This document shows, piece by piece, positions 18,310 through 26,508 of a DNA stretch of 64,000 nucleotides; within the stretch, counting starts at the first letter, position 1; each line of letters begins with the position of its first letter. A program made the translations under genes and the position numbers. Source of the stretch: Methyloterricola oryzae (GTDB lineage: Bacteria > Pseudomonadota > Gammaproteobacteria > Methylococcales > Methylococcaceae); NCBI RefSeq assembly GCF_000934725.1, contig NZ_JYNS01000002.1, positions 1 through 64,000 of the forward strand, given 5' to 3'. The notes under the pieces are model-generated. The model had not been told where the DNA came from and searched no databases. It worked only from the letters and a program-made list of their open reading frames with translations.

Positions 18310-18624
18310 TCAAATTCCTCGGACGCGGCTTTGGTTCACGATAATCGTCAGGGGAGTGCCTGTCGGCGTGCAGGTCGACTGGCTGTCCTGCAGGAGAACG
18401 GGCAAGCCCATTGCCTTGACCCGCGTGCCGGCGGTCAACCACTGTGCCGTGGCGCAAGCGGCAGGAGGCGGTTTGACGCTGCACCCGGCGATGGAATAAA
18501 CCGTCGGCTGAGCCACGACGGGCTGTCCGAGAGCTTTCACGCGCGGAATGACGCCCAGTGGTTGCGCCACCCCGCCGTGGGCGCATTGGGTAACCGCGCC
18601 GACAGTCAGCAAAAATCCTGGCAT
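18310..18624 (-). CDS. PAAR-like spike-tip protein
   Basis: The protein has 104 residues with the conserved start GFLLTVGAVTQCAHGG, central IAGCSVKPPPAAC, and the end motif TAQWLTAGTRVKAMG. This fits PAAR-like small proteins that cap the spike. The Cys/His set (C13, H15 and the later Cys residues) may bind a metal. The ATG shares one base with the stop of the gp5-like spike gene (TGATG), so the tip and spike are translationally coupled. Confidence 0.75.
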   Translation of the reverse strand: MPGFLLTVGAVTQCAHGGVAQPLGVIPRVKALGQPVVAQPTVYSIAGCSVKPPPAACATAQWLTAGTRVKAMGLPVLLQDSQSTCTPTGTPLTIIVNQSRVRGI

Positions 18625-19178
18625 CAGATCACCTCCAAAGCGCCTTTATTGACGTTTACGCTGATCGGTGACAGGTCGACACTGCTGCCACCGAAAGTGA
18701 GATGGATGCCGTCGGCCGAAATCCTGATGGACCCTTCCAGCGTTTTCAGCGCAAGCTCGATGGAGTCCCCCTTGCATTCAAGGCTGATGGGCAGGGCCAC
18801 CGACGGTGGGAGAACCTCCAGGGTAAACCCGCCGGAGCCAGGCAAATCGCTCATGGTCAGTGTCACCGTTCCCGTCCGGAACACCTTGGTCTCCGGAACC
18901 GCCGGCGTCACGGGCATTTCCGCGCTGCTGCCCCAGAAGCATCCGGCCCAGATTGGCGAATCGGGATCACCGCCCTCGAACTCCACCCAGATGTTGGCGC
19001 CTACTGGAGGGATGGCATAAAGGCCCACGCGTTGTCCGCCGTAGGGCACGGCAGGCAGCGCCCAGCTCAAGCGGCCGGGGCCCAGTACCGCGGGGCAGGT
19101 GACCTGAACCCGGCCCATTTCCATGGGATCGACATTGCCGGCGACTTGCCCGCGGTATTTGCCGAAAAACTCCTTCAT
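18624..19178 (-). CDS. Phage baseplate assembly protein V / gp5-like spike
   Basis: The protein is 184 residues from the ATG at 19178, which overlaps the preceding stop as ATGA. The OB-fold motif of gpV/gp5 is clear (GRVQVTCPAVLGP, LSWALPAVPYGG, GLYAIPPVGANIWVEFEGGD, PIWAGCFWG). A short beta-repeat tail follows (ISLECKGDSIEL, TLEGSIRISADGIHLTFGGS), typical of a triple-stranded beta spike. It corresponds to the lower part of VgrG, here encoded separately from the hub. The spike pierces the target envelope when the sheath contracts. Confidence 0.9.
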   Translation of the reverse strand: MKEFFGKYRGQVAGNVDPMEMGRVQVTCPAVLGPGRLSWALPAVPYGGQRVGLYAIPPVGANIWVEFEGGDPDSPIWAGCFWGSSAEMPVTPAVPETKVFRTGTVTLTMSDLPGSGGFTLEVLPPSVALPISLECKGDSIELALKTLEGSIRISADGIHLTFGGSSVDLSPISVNVNKGALEVI

Positions 19179-20314
19179 GGACGCACCGCCGGAAACAAGG
19201 ATCCGACGCCATCGCGGGTCAGGGTGAATCGCTGCTTGTAAGCGCCGGGCTTGATCGAATGGGTGACCGACTTGACGTAATAATTCCCGTCGTAGGCATA
19301 TCCCGCGCCTCTGACGCCGACCCACTCGTGGGCATTCAGAATGTCCCCGTAGATCAGGGCATCCAACTCCCCGTTCGCGGATACCACATCGGCACTGGCA
19401 TCGGTTTCGCCCTGGGCTCTTGCAAATGCCTGAGCCGTGGAAGCACCGGGGAACATGGACCGTTTGCGGCGCAGATCGCCGCCATGGAACAGCCAGGTCG
19501 GCATACTGGAACGTGGCGGTTGACTCGGCACAAAGGTTTGAACGGGAGTGCTGACGTTGGTGATGCTGTCCTGATGGTGTGCGCGCACGAACGCCATGCT
19601 GAGCGGGTCGTGCTCGAACTTGAGGGATTCCAAGTTGTCCAGCGGGCCCATGTTGACCGAGAGGGCGCGTTGCGCGGCTCCGATAGGCCGCTTGGGTCCC
19701 CAATGAGCAATATTCACCGATGGCACCGGGCCCGGTTTGACATAGAACACATAGCCAAAGCGCCGGGCCATGATCTCCAGATATTCCCGGTCAGTGGCGT
19801 GCTGCACCGGCACCCGCAAAACGGGCAGCGGAATCTCAAGGGACTTGGGTGGGATTACATCGGGTACCAAGCCATACTGGGCATAGCTCAGGATGATCTT
19901 GGTCGCGATCATCATCTCGTTCTGTGCGGGATGCTCGACGACTTTCTCTTCCAGATCCATCATCACGCTCACATCCTCTCCTGTCACCGTGAACAAGCCC
20001 CCGCCGGGAACGGTGCCGGGATCCAGCTGTTGATGGGTGATGATCCCGTCGAACAGCACGCGCGGCATCGCATTCAAGGTGAGCATCACGACGACGCGGC
20101 AGAAAGGCTTCAGGCTGGCGCTGGCCACCAGCGAATAATCCAACCCGCCCGTCAGTCCTTCGCGCCCCGCCTGAAAAGTGATCTGAAAGCCCGACCGGCC
20201 TTCGTCCGTGTGCGTCACCTCGATGCTTTGGACCGCATTGCTAAAGGTCGCCGGCAGCGGCGTCGGTATCGACTGGCCCGCCAGCAGGGTCAGGTTGAGT
20301 TTCGTGAAGATCAT
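19175..20314 (-). CDS. Baseplate hub protein (VgrG N-terminal / Pvc8-like, gpD family)
   Basis: The protein is 379 residues from the ATG at 20314, which overlaps the LysM gene stop as ATGA. The features are those of phage late control D proteins: an early beta domain (SIEVTHTDEGRSGFQITFQ), PRVLFDGIITHQQLDPG, the segment DREYLEIMARRFGYVFYVKPG, and the C-terminal YDGNYYVKSVTHSIKPGAYKQRF. It forms the trimeric or hexameric hub on which the gp5-like spike sits. The split into hub and spike genes is common in eCIS and differs from the fused VgrG of type VI secretion. Confidence 0.88.
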   Translation of the reverse strand: MIFTKLNLTLLAGQSIPTPLPATFSNAVQSIEVTHTDEGRSGFQITFQAGREGLTGGLDYSLVASASLKPFCRVVVMLTLNAMPRVLFDGIITHQQLDPGTVPGGGLFTVTGEDVSVMMDLEEKVVEHPAQNEMMIATKIILSYAQYGLVPDVIPPKSLEIPLPVLRVPVQHATDREYLEIMARRFGYVFYVKPGPVPSVNIAHWGPKRPIGAAQRALSVNMGPLDNLESLKFEHDPLSMAFVRAHHQDSITNVSTPVQTFVPSQPPRSSMPTWLFHGGDLRRKRSMFPGASTAQAFARAQGETDASADVVSANGELDALIYGDILNAHEWVGVRGAGYAYDGNYYVKSVTHSIKPGAYKQRFTLTRDGVGSLFPAVRP

Positions 20315-20667
20315 GCACCGCCCTCGGTGCCGGTTGGCGGTATCAGGCCGCTCCCACCGAGGGGCGAATAGAAGGCCTCCGCTTGCGGCACCGGCACCCG
20401 CAACACCAGTCCGGGCGTAGCGGTCAGTTCCGCCGGGTTCATGGCGCGGCTGGCGTCGCACACCCGCCAATATTGCTGCGGATCGCCCAGGGTGCGGGCG
20501 GTGATCGTGTCCAACCGGTCGCCTTCGGTCACGGTGACCTCCGCCAGCACCGTCAGGCTCTCCGGCTGCGGCAGCAAGCGCCGCCGCTTGTAGGCCAGCG
20601 GCTGGCCATCGGGGCCGATGAAGGTCGCGGTTTCGATGAGGTCGTAGCGGCTGTTGGGTTCGAACAT
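20311..20667 (-). CDS. LysM / tail-X-like baseplate protein
   Basis: The protein has 118 residues. A central LysM-like segment (TVTEGDRLDTITARTLGDPQQYWRVCDAS) is followed by LRVPVP, as in tail protein X and Afp9/Pvc9-type proteins. It probably stabilises the hub rather than binding peptidoglycan. It starts 11 bases after the tube adaptor, with AAGGAG as ribosome site, and overlaps the hub gene by 4 bases. Confidence 0.82.
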   Translation of the reverse strand: MFEPNSRYDLIETATFIGPDGQPLAYKRRRLLPQPESLTVLAEVTVTEGDRLDTITARTLGDPQQYWRVCDASRAMNPAELTATPGLVLRVPVPQAEAFYSPLGGSGLIPPTGTEGGA

Positions 20668-20678
20668 TGGAGGACTCC

Positions 20679-21350
20679 TTAAAGCACCCGGGTCACCGCC
20701 GAGGGCAGATGCACCTGCTCCCCGATCACCGAAGCCACGCTATGCACCGTGCCGACGGTGGCCATGGCTTCCTTCATCACCTGATGGGCCATGAACAGGT
20801 GATAGCCGGGGTGTGTCACCGGCAGGTCGTTGTAGCTCAGCACCCGCAGCCCCAGCGAAACCTTGGCCATGATGGGATTCAGGTTCACGTCGAAGGCCTC
20901 CTCGGTGACGCTGAAGCTGGTGAGCTTCACCGGCAGCACCCGCTTTGGCCCCCAGATGAACATGGTGAGCGGCCCGACCGGCGGCACGATTTCGATGGTG
21001 CCCAGAGCCGAAAGCACCGTGTTGGCAATCACCAGCGCGCTCTTGGGATACAGCAGCATCTCCAGCGCCGACAATTGCGGATAGATGCCCTGGCTCACCG
21101 CAATCGGCTTGGCCTGTTCCAGCTGGTCGGTGGCGTCGATCTCCACCTCCAGGGAAATGGTCTCAACCGGCGCGCCCTTGATACGCAACGCCTCCCCGCG
21201 CTCGCCGTCATTCGCCGCCATCTGCGGCTCCAGGGAGCGGGTCAAACTCGCCGGGTTGTACTGGAACACGATCACCTGCGGCAGCGGATTGCCGATATCG
21301 GCTGCGACGATGGCGCCTTTGAGGAGTCGGGGTGAGCGGGGGAAAGTCAC
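20679..21350 (-). CDS. CIS tube/hub adaptor protein (Afp7/Pvc7-like)
   Basis: The protein has 223 residues and begins with a typical segment IVFQYNPASLTRSLEPQM, then VETISLEVEIDATDQLEQAKPIA and VLPVKLTSFSVTEEAFD. These are marks of the CIS tube protein family that joins the hub to the inner tube. The start overlaps the cargo-candidate gene by 4 bases (ATGA), which is unusual because it inserts a non-structural gene inside the structural operon. Confidence 0.85.
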   Translation of the reverse strand: MTFPRSPRLLKGAIVAADIGNPLPQVIVFQYNPASLTRSLEPQMAANDGERGEALRIKGAPVETISLEVEIDATDQLEQAKPIAVSQGIYPQLSALEMLLYPKSALVIANTVLSALGTIEIVPPVGPLTMFIWGPKRVLPVKLTSFSVTEEAFDVNLNPIMAKVSLGLRVLSYNDLPVTHPGYHLFMAHQVMKEAMATVGTVHSVASVIGEQVHLPSAVTRVL

Positions 21351-22693
21351 GCGTTCTTTCCTTTAAATGAGTTGTACTCTTTTCTCATCCAGTTTTCCTT
21401 ATTTCTAATATCCCTATCTGTCACTTTCACCTTATCACTTCCGAATTGTCCATTCTGGAACTTATAGGATTCTTGTCGTATTTCTTTTTCTGAAGCCCAT
21501 ACACATCGTATTGAGATCAAGGAGCCGCTTCCGATTAGCGCATTCGCTTGCCGAAATGCCCATAGACGCCGATTGTCTAGTGATACGATGACTGGCGAAT
21601 TAGCTGGTCCCCTAACTAGGATGCGAATCGGCTCGATTGCCTCTGGCTTTACCTTCTTAGTTGCAAGATTCACCACCAACTGATATATAGGTGCAGCCCC
21701 AGGTCCTGTAGTTGCCGGCGTTATCTCCGATTGAGAAAATCTAATTTGATTTGGAAGCACGTAGAATGGATCTTTCTTACCTTCGTTTGTCTCCACAACA
21801 CTTTTCACATCTTCTATTTCCTTCTCGCCTTTGGCTTTTTTTGCTAGCGCCTTCTGGCTGAGTTCATTCTTCAGATCTTGATGATAGTTCCGTGCAACAT
21901 CATCATTGGGCGTCCAACGAAATTTCTTATCGATTAAATCCTTTTCCCATTTTCCTTTCTCCGGCACATTAGGTGAAAACTCATTACCCTCTCTATCAAA
22001 AAATGGGCGAATCACGTCCGCTCTACCTCCAGCACGTTGCTGAAGAACATGTGTTAACTCGTGTGAAAGCAACTCCTGACCAAACGAGTTCCCAACGTTG
22101 AACTCCCCGCTTCGAAAGTAGATATCAGGTCCGCTGGTGAAAGCGCGTGCATGTAGAGATCGGCCAAGAGCATCAGCGCGACTGTCCGTATGAATGCGCA
22201 CCTGCTCAAAATTCGCACCAAACGCCCGCTCCAGAGGAGTACGTATCTTTTCAGTTAAAGGCTGACCGCTACCGCGGCTTGCGTTTATGCTGCATTCCGC
22301 ATTCGGCGCGATATCGGCAACGTTGGCACCCGACTGCAGATCTTGAAATGGATACCTGGAAATTAGAGGCTCCTTAACAACATGTGTGTTTTCTTGCGTT
22401 AAAGGATTGTTTGACAAAGCCATATTCTCGCGAACTACTCGCTTGGCGATCCGATCGGCCTCCTGCTCATATATATCATTGCTCGGTCCGAGTTTTAGTT
22501 TCGGCTGGACTCTTATCGATGGTCGCTTTAGCGCATCGAGCGAAGCTAAGTCGTGTTTAGCTTCGCCGCAGGAATCCGCATTTGGCTGCATTGACTTAGC
22601 AGAAGAGAAAGGCCGTGATTGGAACGCCTGCCATTGTGGTCTTAATTGAACTGAAGCGTGCCTCTTATCACTGATTTGCGCCTTTACGCTCAT
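21347..22693 (-). CDS. DUF4157 (eCIS core) protein, candidate injected toxin
   Basis: The protein has 448 residues. Residues 60-90 contain the QPKLKLGPSNDIYEQEADR motif, and the metallopeptidase-like HELTH is at 211-215. Both are hallmarks of DUF4157, the domain that marks many eCIS-loaded effectors. The region after residue 226 is a separate module with IRFSQSEI (317-324) and SLDNRRLWAF (371-380), a pattern I associate with ParB/sulfiredoxin-like toxin domains of polymorphic toxins. The 3' two-thirds of the gene is clearly AT-richer than its neighbours (about one third GC at the extreme end). This points to exchange of the payload. No separate immunity gene was recognised. The toxin role is inferred. 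Confidence 0.75.
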   Translation of the reverse strand: MSVKAQISDKRHASVQLRPQWQAFQSRPFSSAKSMQPNADSCGEAKHDLASLDALKRPSIRVQPKLKLGPSNDIYEQEADRIAKRVVRENMALSNNPLTQENTHVVKEPLISRYPFQDLQSGANVADIAPNAECSINASRGSGQPLTEKIRTPLERAFGANFEQVRIHTDSRADALGRSLHARAFTSGPDIYFRSGEFNVGNSFGQELLSHELTHVLQQRAGGRADVIRPFFDREGNEFSPNVPEKGKWEKDLIDKKFRWTPNDDVARNYHQDLKNELSQKALAKKAKGEKEIEDVKSVVETNEGKKDPFYVLPNQIRFSQSEITPATTGPGAAPIYQLVVNLATKKVKPEAIEPIRILVRGPANSPVIVSLDNRRLWAFRQANALIGSGSLISIRCVWASEKEIRQESYKFQNGQFGSDKVKVTDRDIRNKENWMRKEYNSFKGKNA

Positions 22694-23034
22694 TGCTTGA
22701 TACCTCGAACGATTCCTTGCGCAATCTGAGTAGCCAAAATCTCATTACTTAAGCCGGGTGCGTGGCTACTACGTCCGAACTCCAACTGCACGCTATTGGT
22801 GTCACGCCTCATAAGCGGCGATAACCCTCCAGATCGTGTTAGACGAGCCACCCCCCGTTCGATCGCAGCTTCTATCAGCACGCCATCTTTGGCTGTGAAG
22901 CCGTTGAGAACCATTTTTTCAATGTGGACCTCAAGCGCATCACTTTGTTTATGACTGCTTTGGATTGGCTCTTCCGGTCGTTCGGCGACGGTCGGTGCGT
23001 TGACTCGCGATAGTGGTCGGTCGATTATCTTCAT
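22690..23034 (-). CDS. Small conserved eCIS-associated protein, 114 aa, unknown function
   Basis: The ATG at 23034 overlaps the ATPase stop as ATGA, the rule in this operon, so it is preferred over a GTG six bases upstream. The central segment LEVHIEKMVLNGFTAKDGVL followed by EAAIERGVARL resembles small proteins often found beside DUF4157 genes and CIS ATPases, in which a strand with Ile/Leu alternation precedes a long helix. The N-terminal 35 residues look disordered. It lies between the ATPase and the cargo candidate and overlaps both, so a loading or chaperone role is possible. The function is unknown. Confidence 0.75.
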   Translation of the reverse strand: MKIIDRPLSRVNAPTVAERPEEPIQSSHKQSDALEVHIEKMVLNGFTAKDGVLIEAAIERGVARLTRSGGLSPLMRRDTNSVQLEFGRSSHAPGLSNEILATQIAQGIVRGIKQ

Positions 23035-25019
23035 AGCCACCCCTCTATTTCATTGTCCGAAAGTGATTTCTCAAGCTTCGCGTATTCCCCATGCGCTCCT
23101 TCCAGCAAATGGAACATACCTAGTGCTTCGCCTTTCTCGGCGGCATGGAACGCGGCGTTCAGGGCGATGTTTCGGATATTGCCGCCGCTCACGTTGAGGC
23201 GGGACAGTTGCGCCAGATTCAGTCCTTCGGTGGGCAGGGTGGAGGGGAACATCCGCTGCCAAATTTCGGCACGTTGAGCCGCATCGGGAAATGGAAACTG
23301 CACCACGAAGCGAATACGCCGCAGGAAAGCGGTATCCAATGCATCCTTCAGGTTGGTGGTCAGAACCGCCAATCCCCGATACGCCTCCATGCGCTGCAGT
23401 AGATAACTCACCTCGACGTTGGCATGGCGGTCGTGACTGTCCTTGACTTCGCTGCGCTTGCCGAACAAGGCGTCGGCCTCGTCGAACAGCAGGATGGCGC
23501 CGCCCGATTCGGCAGCGTCGAACACCCGCCGCAGGTTCTTTTCGGTTTCGCCGATGTACTTGCTCACCACCGAACTGAGATCGATGCGGTACAGGTCCAG
23601 CCCCAATTCGTTCGCCAGCACTTCGGCGGCCAAGGTCTTGCCGGTGCCGCTGGCGCCAGCAAAAAGGGTGCTGATGCCCAGCCCGCGTGAGCTCTTCCGG
23701 CCAAATCCCCAGGTTTCGTAGACCTTGAAGCGCTGTCGCACGTGGACAGCGATTTCTCGAAGGATCTGCTTTTGCGCCTCCGGCAGCACCAGATCGTCCC
23801 AGGTCGCCGCCGATTCGATCCGCTGCGCCAAGGCCATTTCGCCGCCATGCTGGTCCAGGCGGCTGCGCGCCTGCACCCGGCAGGCTTGCCAGAGCCGTTC
23901 GGGCAGTTCCTCCGGCTGCGTCGCCTGCGCCAGCGCCTCGCTGCAAGCGGCCTGAACGGCCGGCGCGCCCAAGTCGAATTGGCCGGTCAGCCGCTCCAGG
24001 CTGCCGTTGAGCTTTTCCGCGTGCACGCCGAGAGCTTGCTGCCAGAGCCCCAATTGCTCGGTAGAATCCGGTTTGCGCACGTCCACGTGGATGACCGCCC
24101 GGCCCGCCGGCAGCCGCTTCATTCCGCCGGTCAGAATGATTCCTCCCAGCACCCGCTCGGCAAACCAGCTTACGAGCTGCGCCCGGCCGCTGTCCGGCGC
24201 CGTGTCCTCGTCTTCTTCCAGTAGCAAGGCACTGTTGCGCAACAGGGCTTCCCGCTCCCACAGCCGCAGCAGGTTTTCCAGTTCGGAAGGCCCAGTAGGC
24301 AGCAGATTGACGGGCATGGCTTGCAATTCCAGGCCCAGGAAGGCACAGGCCGCAGCGGCAATGGCCCGGTTATCCGCCGGCTCGCCGCCGCGCATCCAGG
24401 CGATGGGCAGGCGGCCCTCCTGGTGGTTGGACCACTGAGTGGCCAACTGCCTGGCGATGTCCAGATGACACGGCGCGAGATCGTCCGGCGGCTCCATGGT
24501 TTGCACCCATCCGGCCAGGCGGTTATCAATTTCGTTGACGCCGGCCAGGTAGTGCAGCACGCGCTCGTCGATGCGCAAGGGACTGGCGGTGAGCGCATTG
24601 CCCGGCCCGACTTCGATCAGCCGCCAACGCCGCAGGGGCCGGTCGGGCGTCAGCGCGCTCCAATGGGCCTCGGGCAAGGTGGCCAGGGCCAGGCTGAAGG
24701 TGGGGTAGGTGCGTTGCGGGTCACCCTGCGCCCGAGCGCACAAGGACGAAGGGGCTGATTCGAATTCGACGCCGGCGCACAGCAACAGAAGGTGCCGCTC
24801 AAACGGCGACAGGCCAAAGCTCGCGCACAGGGCGTCCAGGGCGAAGGGGCGCTCGGGAGTCTCGGCTTGGGAGTCCCGAACAGATTCCGGTTCCGGCGCG
24901 GGATCCTCCGTCTTTTCACCTTCGGTCTTGGCCACCTGATGCTCCAGCAACGCGCGGACCTTGCCCAAGGCTTGGAGCAGGTGTGCGTGATTCTCGGCGT
25001 ACCAGTCCGCGGCGCTCAT
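23031..25019 (-). CDS. AAA+ ATPase of the injection system (Afp15/Pvc15-like)
   Basis: The protein has 662 residues. The N-terminal 400 residues are the divergent helical domain of this family. The AAA module has Walker A GASGTGKT at 455-462, Walker B ILLFDEAD at 509-516, and sensor-type segments VLTTNLKDALDTAFLRRIRF. In eCIS this ATPase is required for assembly or cargo loading and is distinct from ClpV, which recycles type VI sheaths. The ATG overlaps the DUF4255 gene stop by 4 bases. Confidence 0.92.
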   Translation of the reverse strand: MSAADWYAENHAHLLQALGKVRALLEHQVAKTEGEKTEDPAPEPESVRDSQAETPERPFALDALCASFGLSPFERHLLLLCAGVEFESAPSSLCARAQGDPQRTYPTFSLALATLPEAHWSALTPDRPLRRWRLIEVGPGNALTASPLRIDERVLHYLAGVNEIDNRLAGWVQTMEPPDDLAPCHLDIARQLATQWSNHQEGRLPIAWMRGGEPADNRAIAAAACAFLGLELQAMPVNLLPTGPSELENLLRLWEREALLRNSALLLEEDEDTAPDSGRAQLVSWFAERVLGGIILTGGMKRLPAGRAVIHVDVRKPDSTEQLGLWQQALGVHAEKLNGSLERLTGQFDLGAPAVQAACSEALAQATQPEELPERLWQACRVQARSRLDQHGGEMALAQRIESAATWDDLVLPEAQKQILREIAVHVRQRFKVYETWGFGRKSSRGLGISTLFAGASGTGKTLAAEVLANELGLDLYRIDLSSVVSKYIGETEKNLRRVFDAAESGGAILLFDEADALFGKRSEVKDSHDRHANVEVSYLLQRMEAYRGLAVLTTNLKDALDTAFLRRIRFVVQFPFPDAAQRAEIWQRMFPSTLPTEGLNLAQLSRLNVSGGNIRNIALNAAFHAAEKGEALGMFHLLEGAHGEYAKLEKSLSDNEIEGWL

Positions 25020-25675
25020 GACGTGACCCTTCTGAAATTAGGAGTCGGGAACGCGGTGACCACGCGTTCTTGGACTGGTGGACCTTCGGAGGCTTGGACG
25101 TCAGCATCGAGCAGCACGACGGAAGCTTGATAGGCCACCGACAAGGTGTATTTGGTCTGGAAGAACACCATCCACAGCTTGGAAAGCTCTTCCAGCGACA
25201 GGGGCAGGGGAGTCAGCCGGACCAGCTCGATTTGCTTGTCCAGATCCGAAGCGGCCAACCAAGACGGCCCGACCCGCGGTTCTGTGCCTGGATCTATGAG
25301 CTTAGCGATCTGATCGCGGCTGAGCACCGGATGCGCGTGCAGTGCCCGTGCAACGCTGCCCAGCAAACGCTGGGGTTCCAATTCGGTTTCCTTGCCGAAA
25401 AAGCTGATGAGGTAGTGCAGATCCAGCGCAAGTTGCGGCCGATTCACAAATGAGGTGCCATCGGCGCGGCGCGTGGGCAGGTCGTCGTTCCGATGGGCGG
25501 CATTGTGGGTCACCTGATACAGATAAAGCCGCACTTCCGCTTGTCCGCTGGCCGTGCCATCGGGACGGTCCGTTACCACCTGATAGCCAAAGTCGCCCAC
25601 GTCATGCGTAAGCGCATTGGCAATCTGAGTCTTCAGCGCGTAAGTCACCGTCGCGATGGCCAGATGATTGCTCAC
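25016..25675 (-). CDS. DUF4255 protein (Afp16/Pvc16-like tail terminator/cap)
   Basis: The protein has 219 residues and starts SNHLAIATVTYALKTQIANAL, followed by VRLYLYQVTHNAAHRNDDLPTR and LALDLHYLISFFG. This is the N-terminal Pvc16 (DUF4255) pattern. Family members cap the sheath and tube at the end opposite the baseplate. The motif YTLSVAYQASVVLLD near residue 190 is also typical. The gene is coupled by 4-base overlaps to both neighbours. Confidence 0.92.
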   Translation of the reverse strand: MSNHLAIATVTYALKTQIANALTHDVGDFGYQVVTDRPDGTASGQAEVRLYLYQVTHNAAHRNDDLPTRRADGTSFVNRPQLALDLHYLISFFGKETELEPQRLLGSVARALHAHPVLSRDQIAKLIDPGTEPRVGPSWLAASDLDKQIELVRLTPLPLSLEELSKLWMVFFQTKYTLSVAYQASVVLLDADVQASEGPPVQERVVTAFPTPNFRRVTS

Positions 25676-26508
25676 GGCCTGCCTCCTCCACGGCGCTTTA
25701 GGTAATCGCCCAGGCTCAGACTGGGCCGCCGGACTGGCGCTGCCGGTCGCGGCTTCGGTGGGTTGGGCGTGACCGCGCGAACCTCGATCCGGCCGATGGT
25801 CACTTTCACGACGGGCGGCGCATCGGGCTCACCTTCTGCCGGATACGGCGATCGCGCTGGTGAATGCTCGGGTTGCAAAGGCCTGATTGCTGATGGTGGA
25901 TCGGCGGTCGAAAATCCTTCATCTCGTGGCACGATCAAGCGCGAGTGGACAAGCTCGGAGTTTTCCCGTCTTCTGGTGGGCTCGCGCGGAGGGGAATCGT
26001 CCTTGGATTCATGAACAGCCGCTGACTCCAATGTCCCGAGTAAGGCTGGGGGGTCATTCCTTTGGTGGATCGCGTCATCCGGTAAAGGCGGCAAGCCGCC
26101 TTGATGCTCCCATGCAACAGGATTTCGGGTCTCCAGCCGCTCGAGTCGTTCGACGTGCCTGGTGCTTGATGAATCCGGCACTGAACGCTGCGGAGCGACG
26201 CCCTTTGCCTCGTTGGCGGGAGCCAGGTTTCCGGGAAGCGGTTCCACAAGCGATTGAACCGGGGCCGGTGATCGGTCGACGGGAACATCCCGCAGCGTCC
26301 GGTCTGCCGCGCGATCCGGCGCTTCGTTCCCCGGATTCCCGGATTCGGTCCACTCGGTCGGCGGCTCGAATTCAGATAATGAGTCCGAAATAGGGAGGGG
26401 TTCTTCGAATCGGGCAGCAGCGCGCGGCAAAAGCGAAGATGGCTGCTCGGACGACGTGGCAGCGTGGTTCCGGATTCTCGTGGCCAGATGGCCCAGGTAA
26501 TCGTTCAT
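25672..26508 (-). CDS. Pro-rich eCIS-associated protein of unknown function
   Basis: The protein is 278 residues from the ATG at 26508, which overlaps the previous stop as ATGA. The N-terminus NDYLGHLATRIRNH followed by LLPRAAARFEEP, and the C-terminus VKVTIGRIEVRAV then SLSLGDYLKRR, are conserved end motifs I recognise from CIS clusters. The middle 170 residues are rich in Pro, Glu, Arg and Ser and look disordered. It occupies the place where a tape-measure protein might be sought but lacks long coiled coils. The function is unknown. A linker or length-determining role is speculative. Confidence 0.75.
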   Translation of the reverse strand: MNDYLGHLATRIRNHAATSSEQPSSLLPRAAARFEEPLPISDSLSEFEPPTEWTESGNPGNEAPDRAADRTLRDVPVDRSPAPVQSLVEPLPGNLAPANEAKGVAPQRSVPDSSSTRHVERLERLETRNPVAWEHQGGLPPLPDDAIHQRNDPPALLGTLESAAVHESKDDSPPREPTRRRENSELVHSRLIVPRDEGFSTADPPSAIRPLQPEHSPARSPYPAEGEPDAPPVVKVTIGRIEVRAVTPNPPKPRPAAPVRRPSLSLGDYLKRRGGGRP

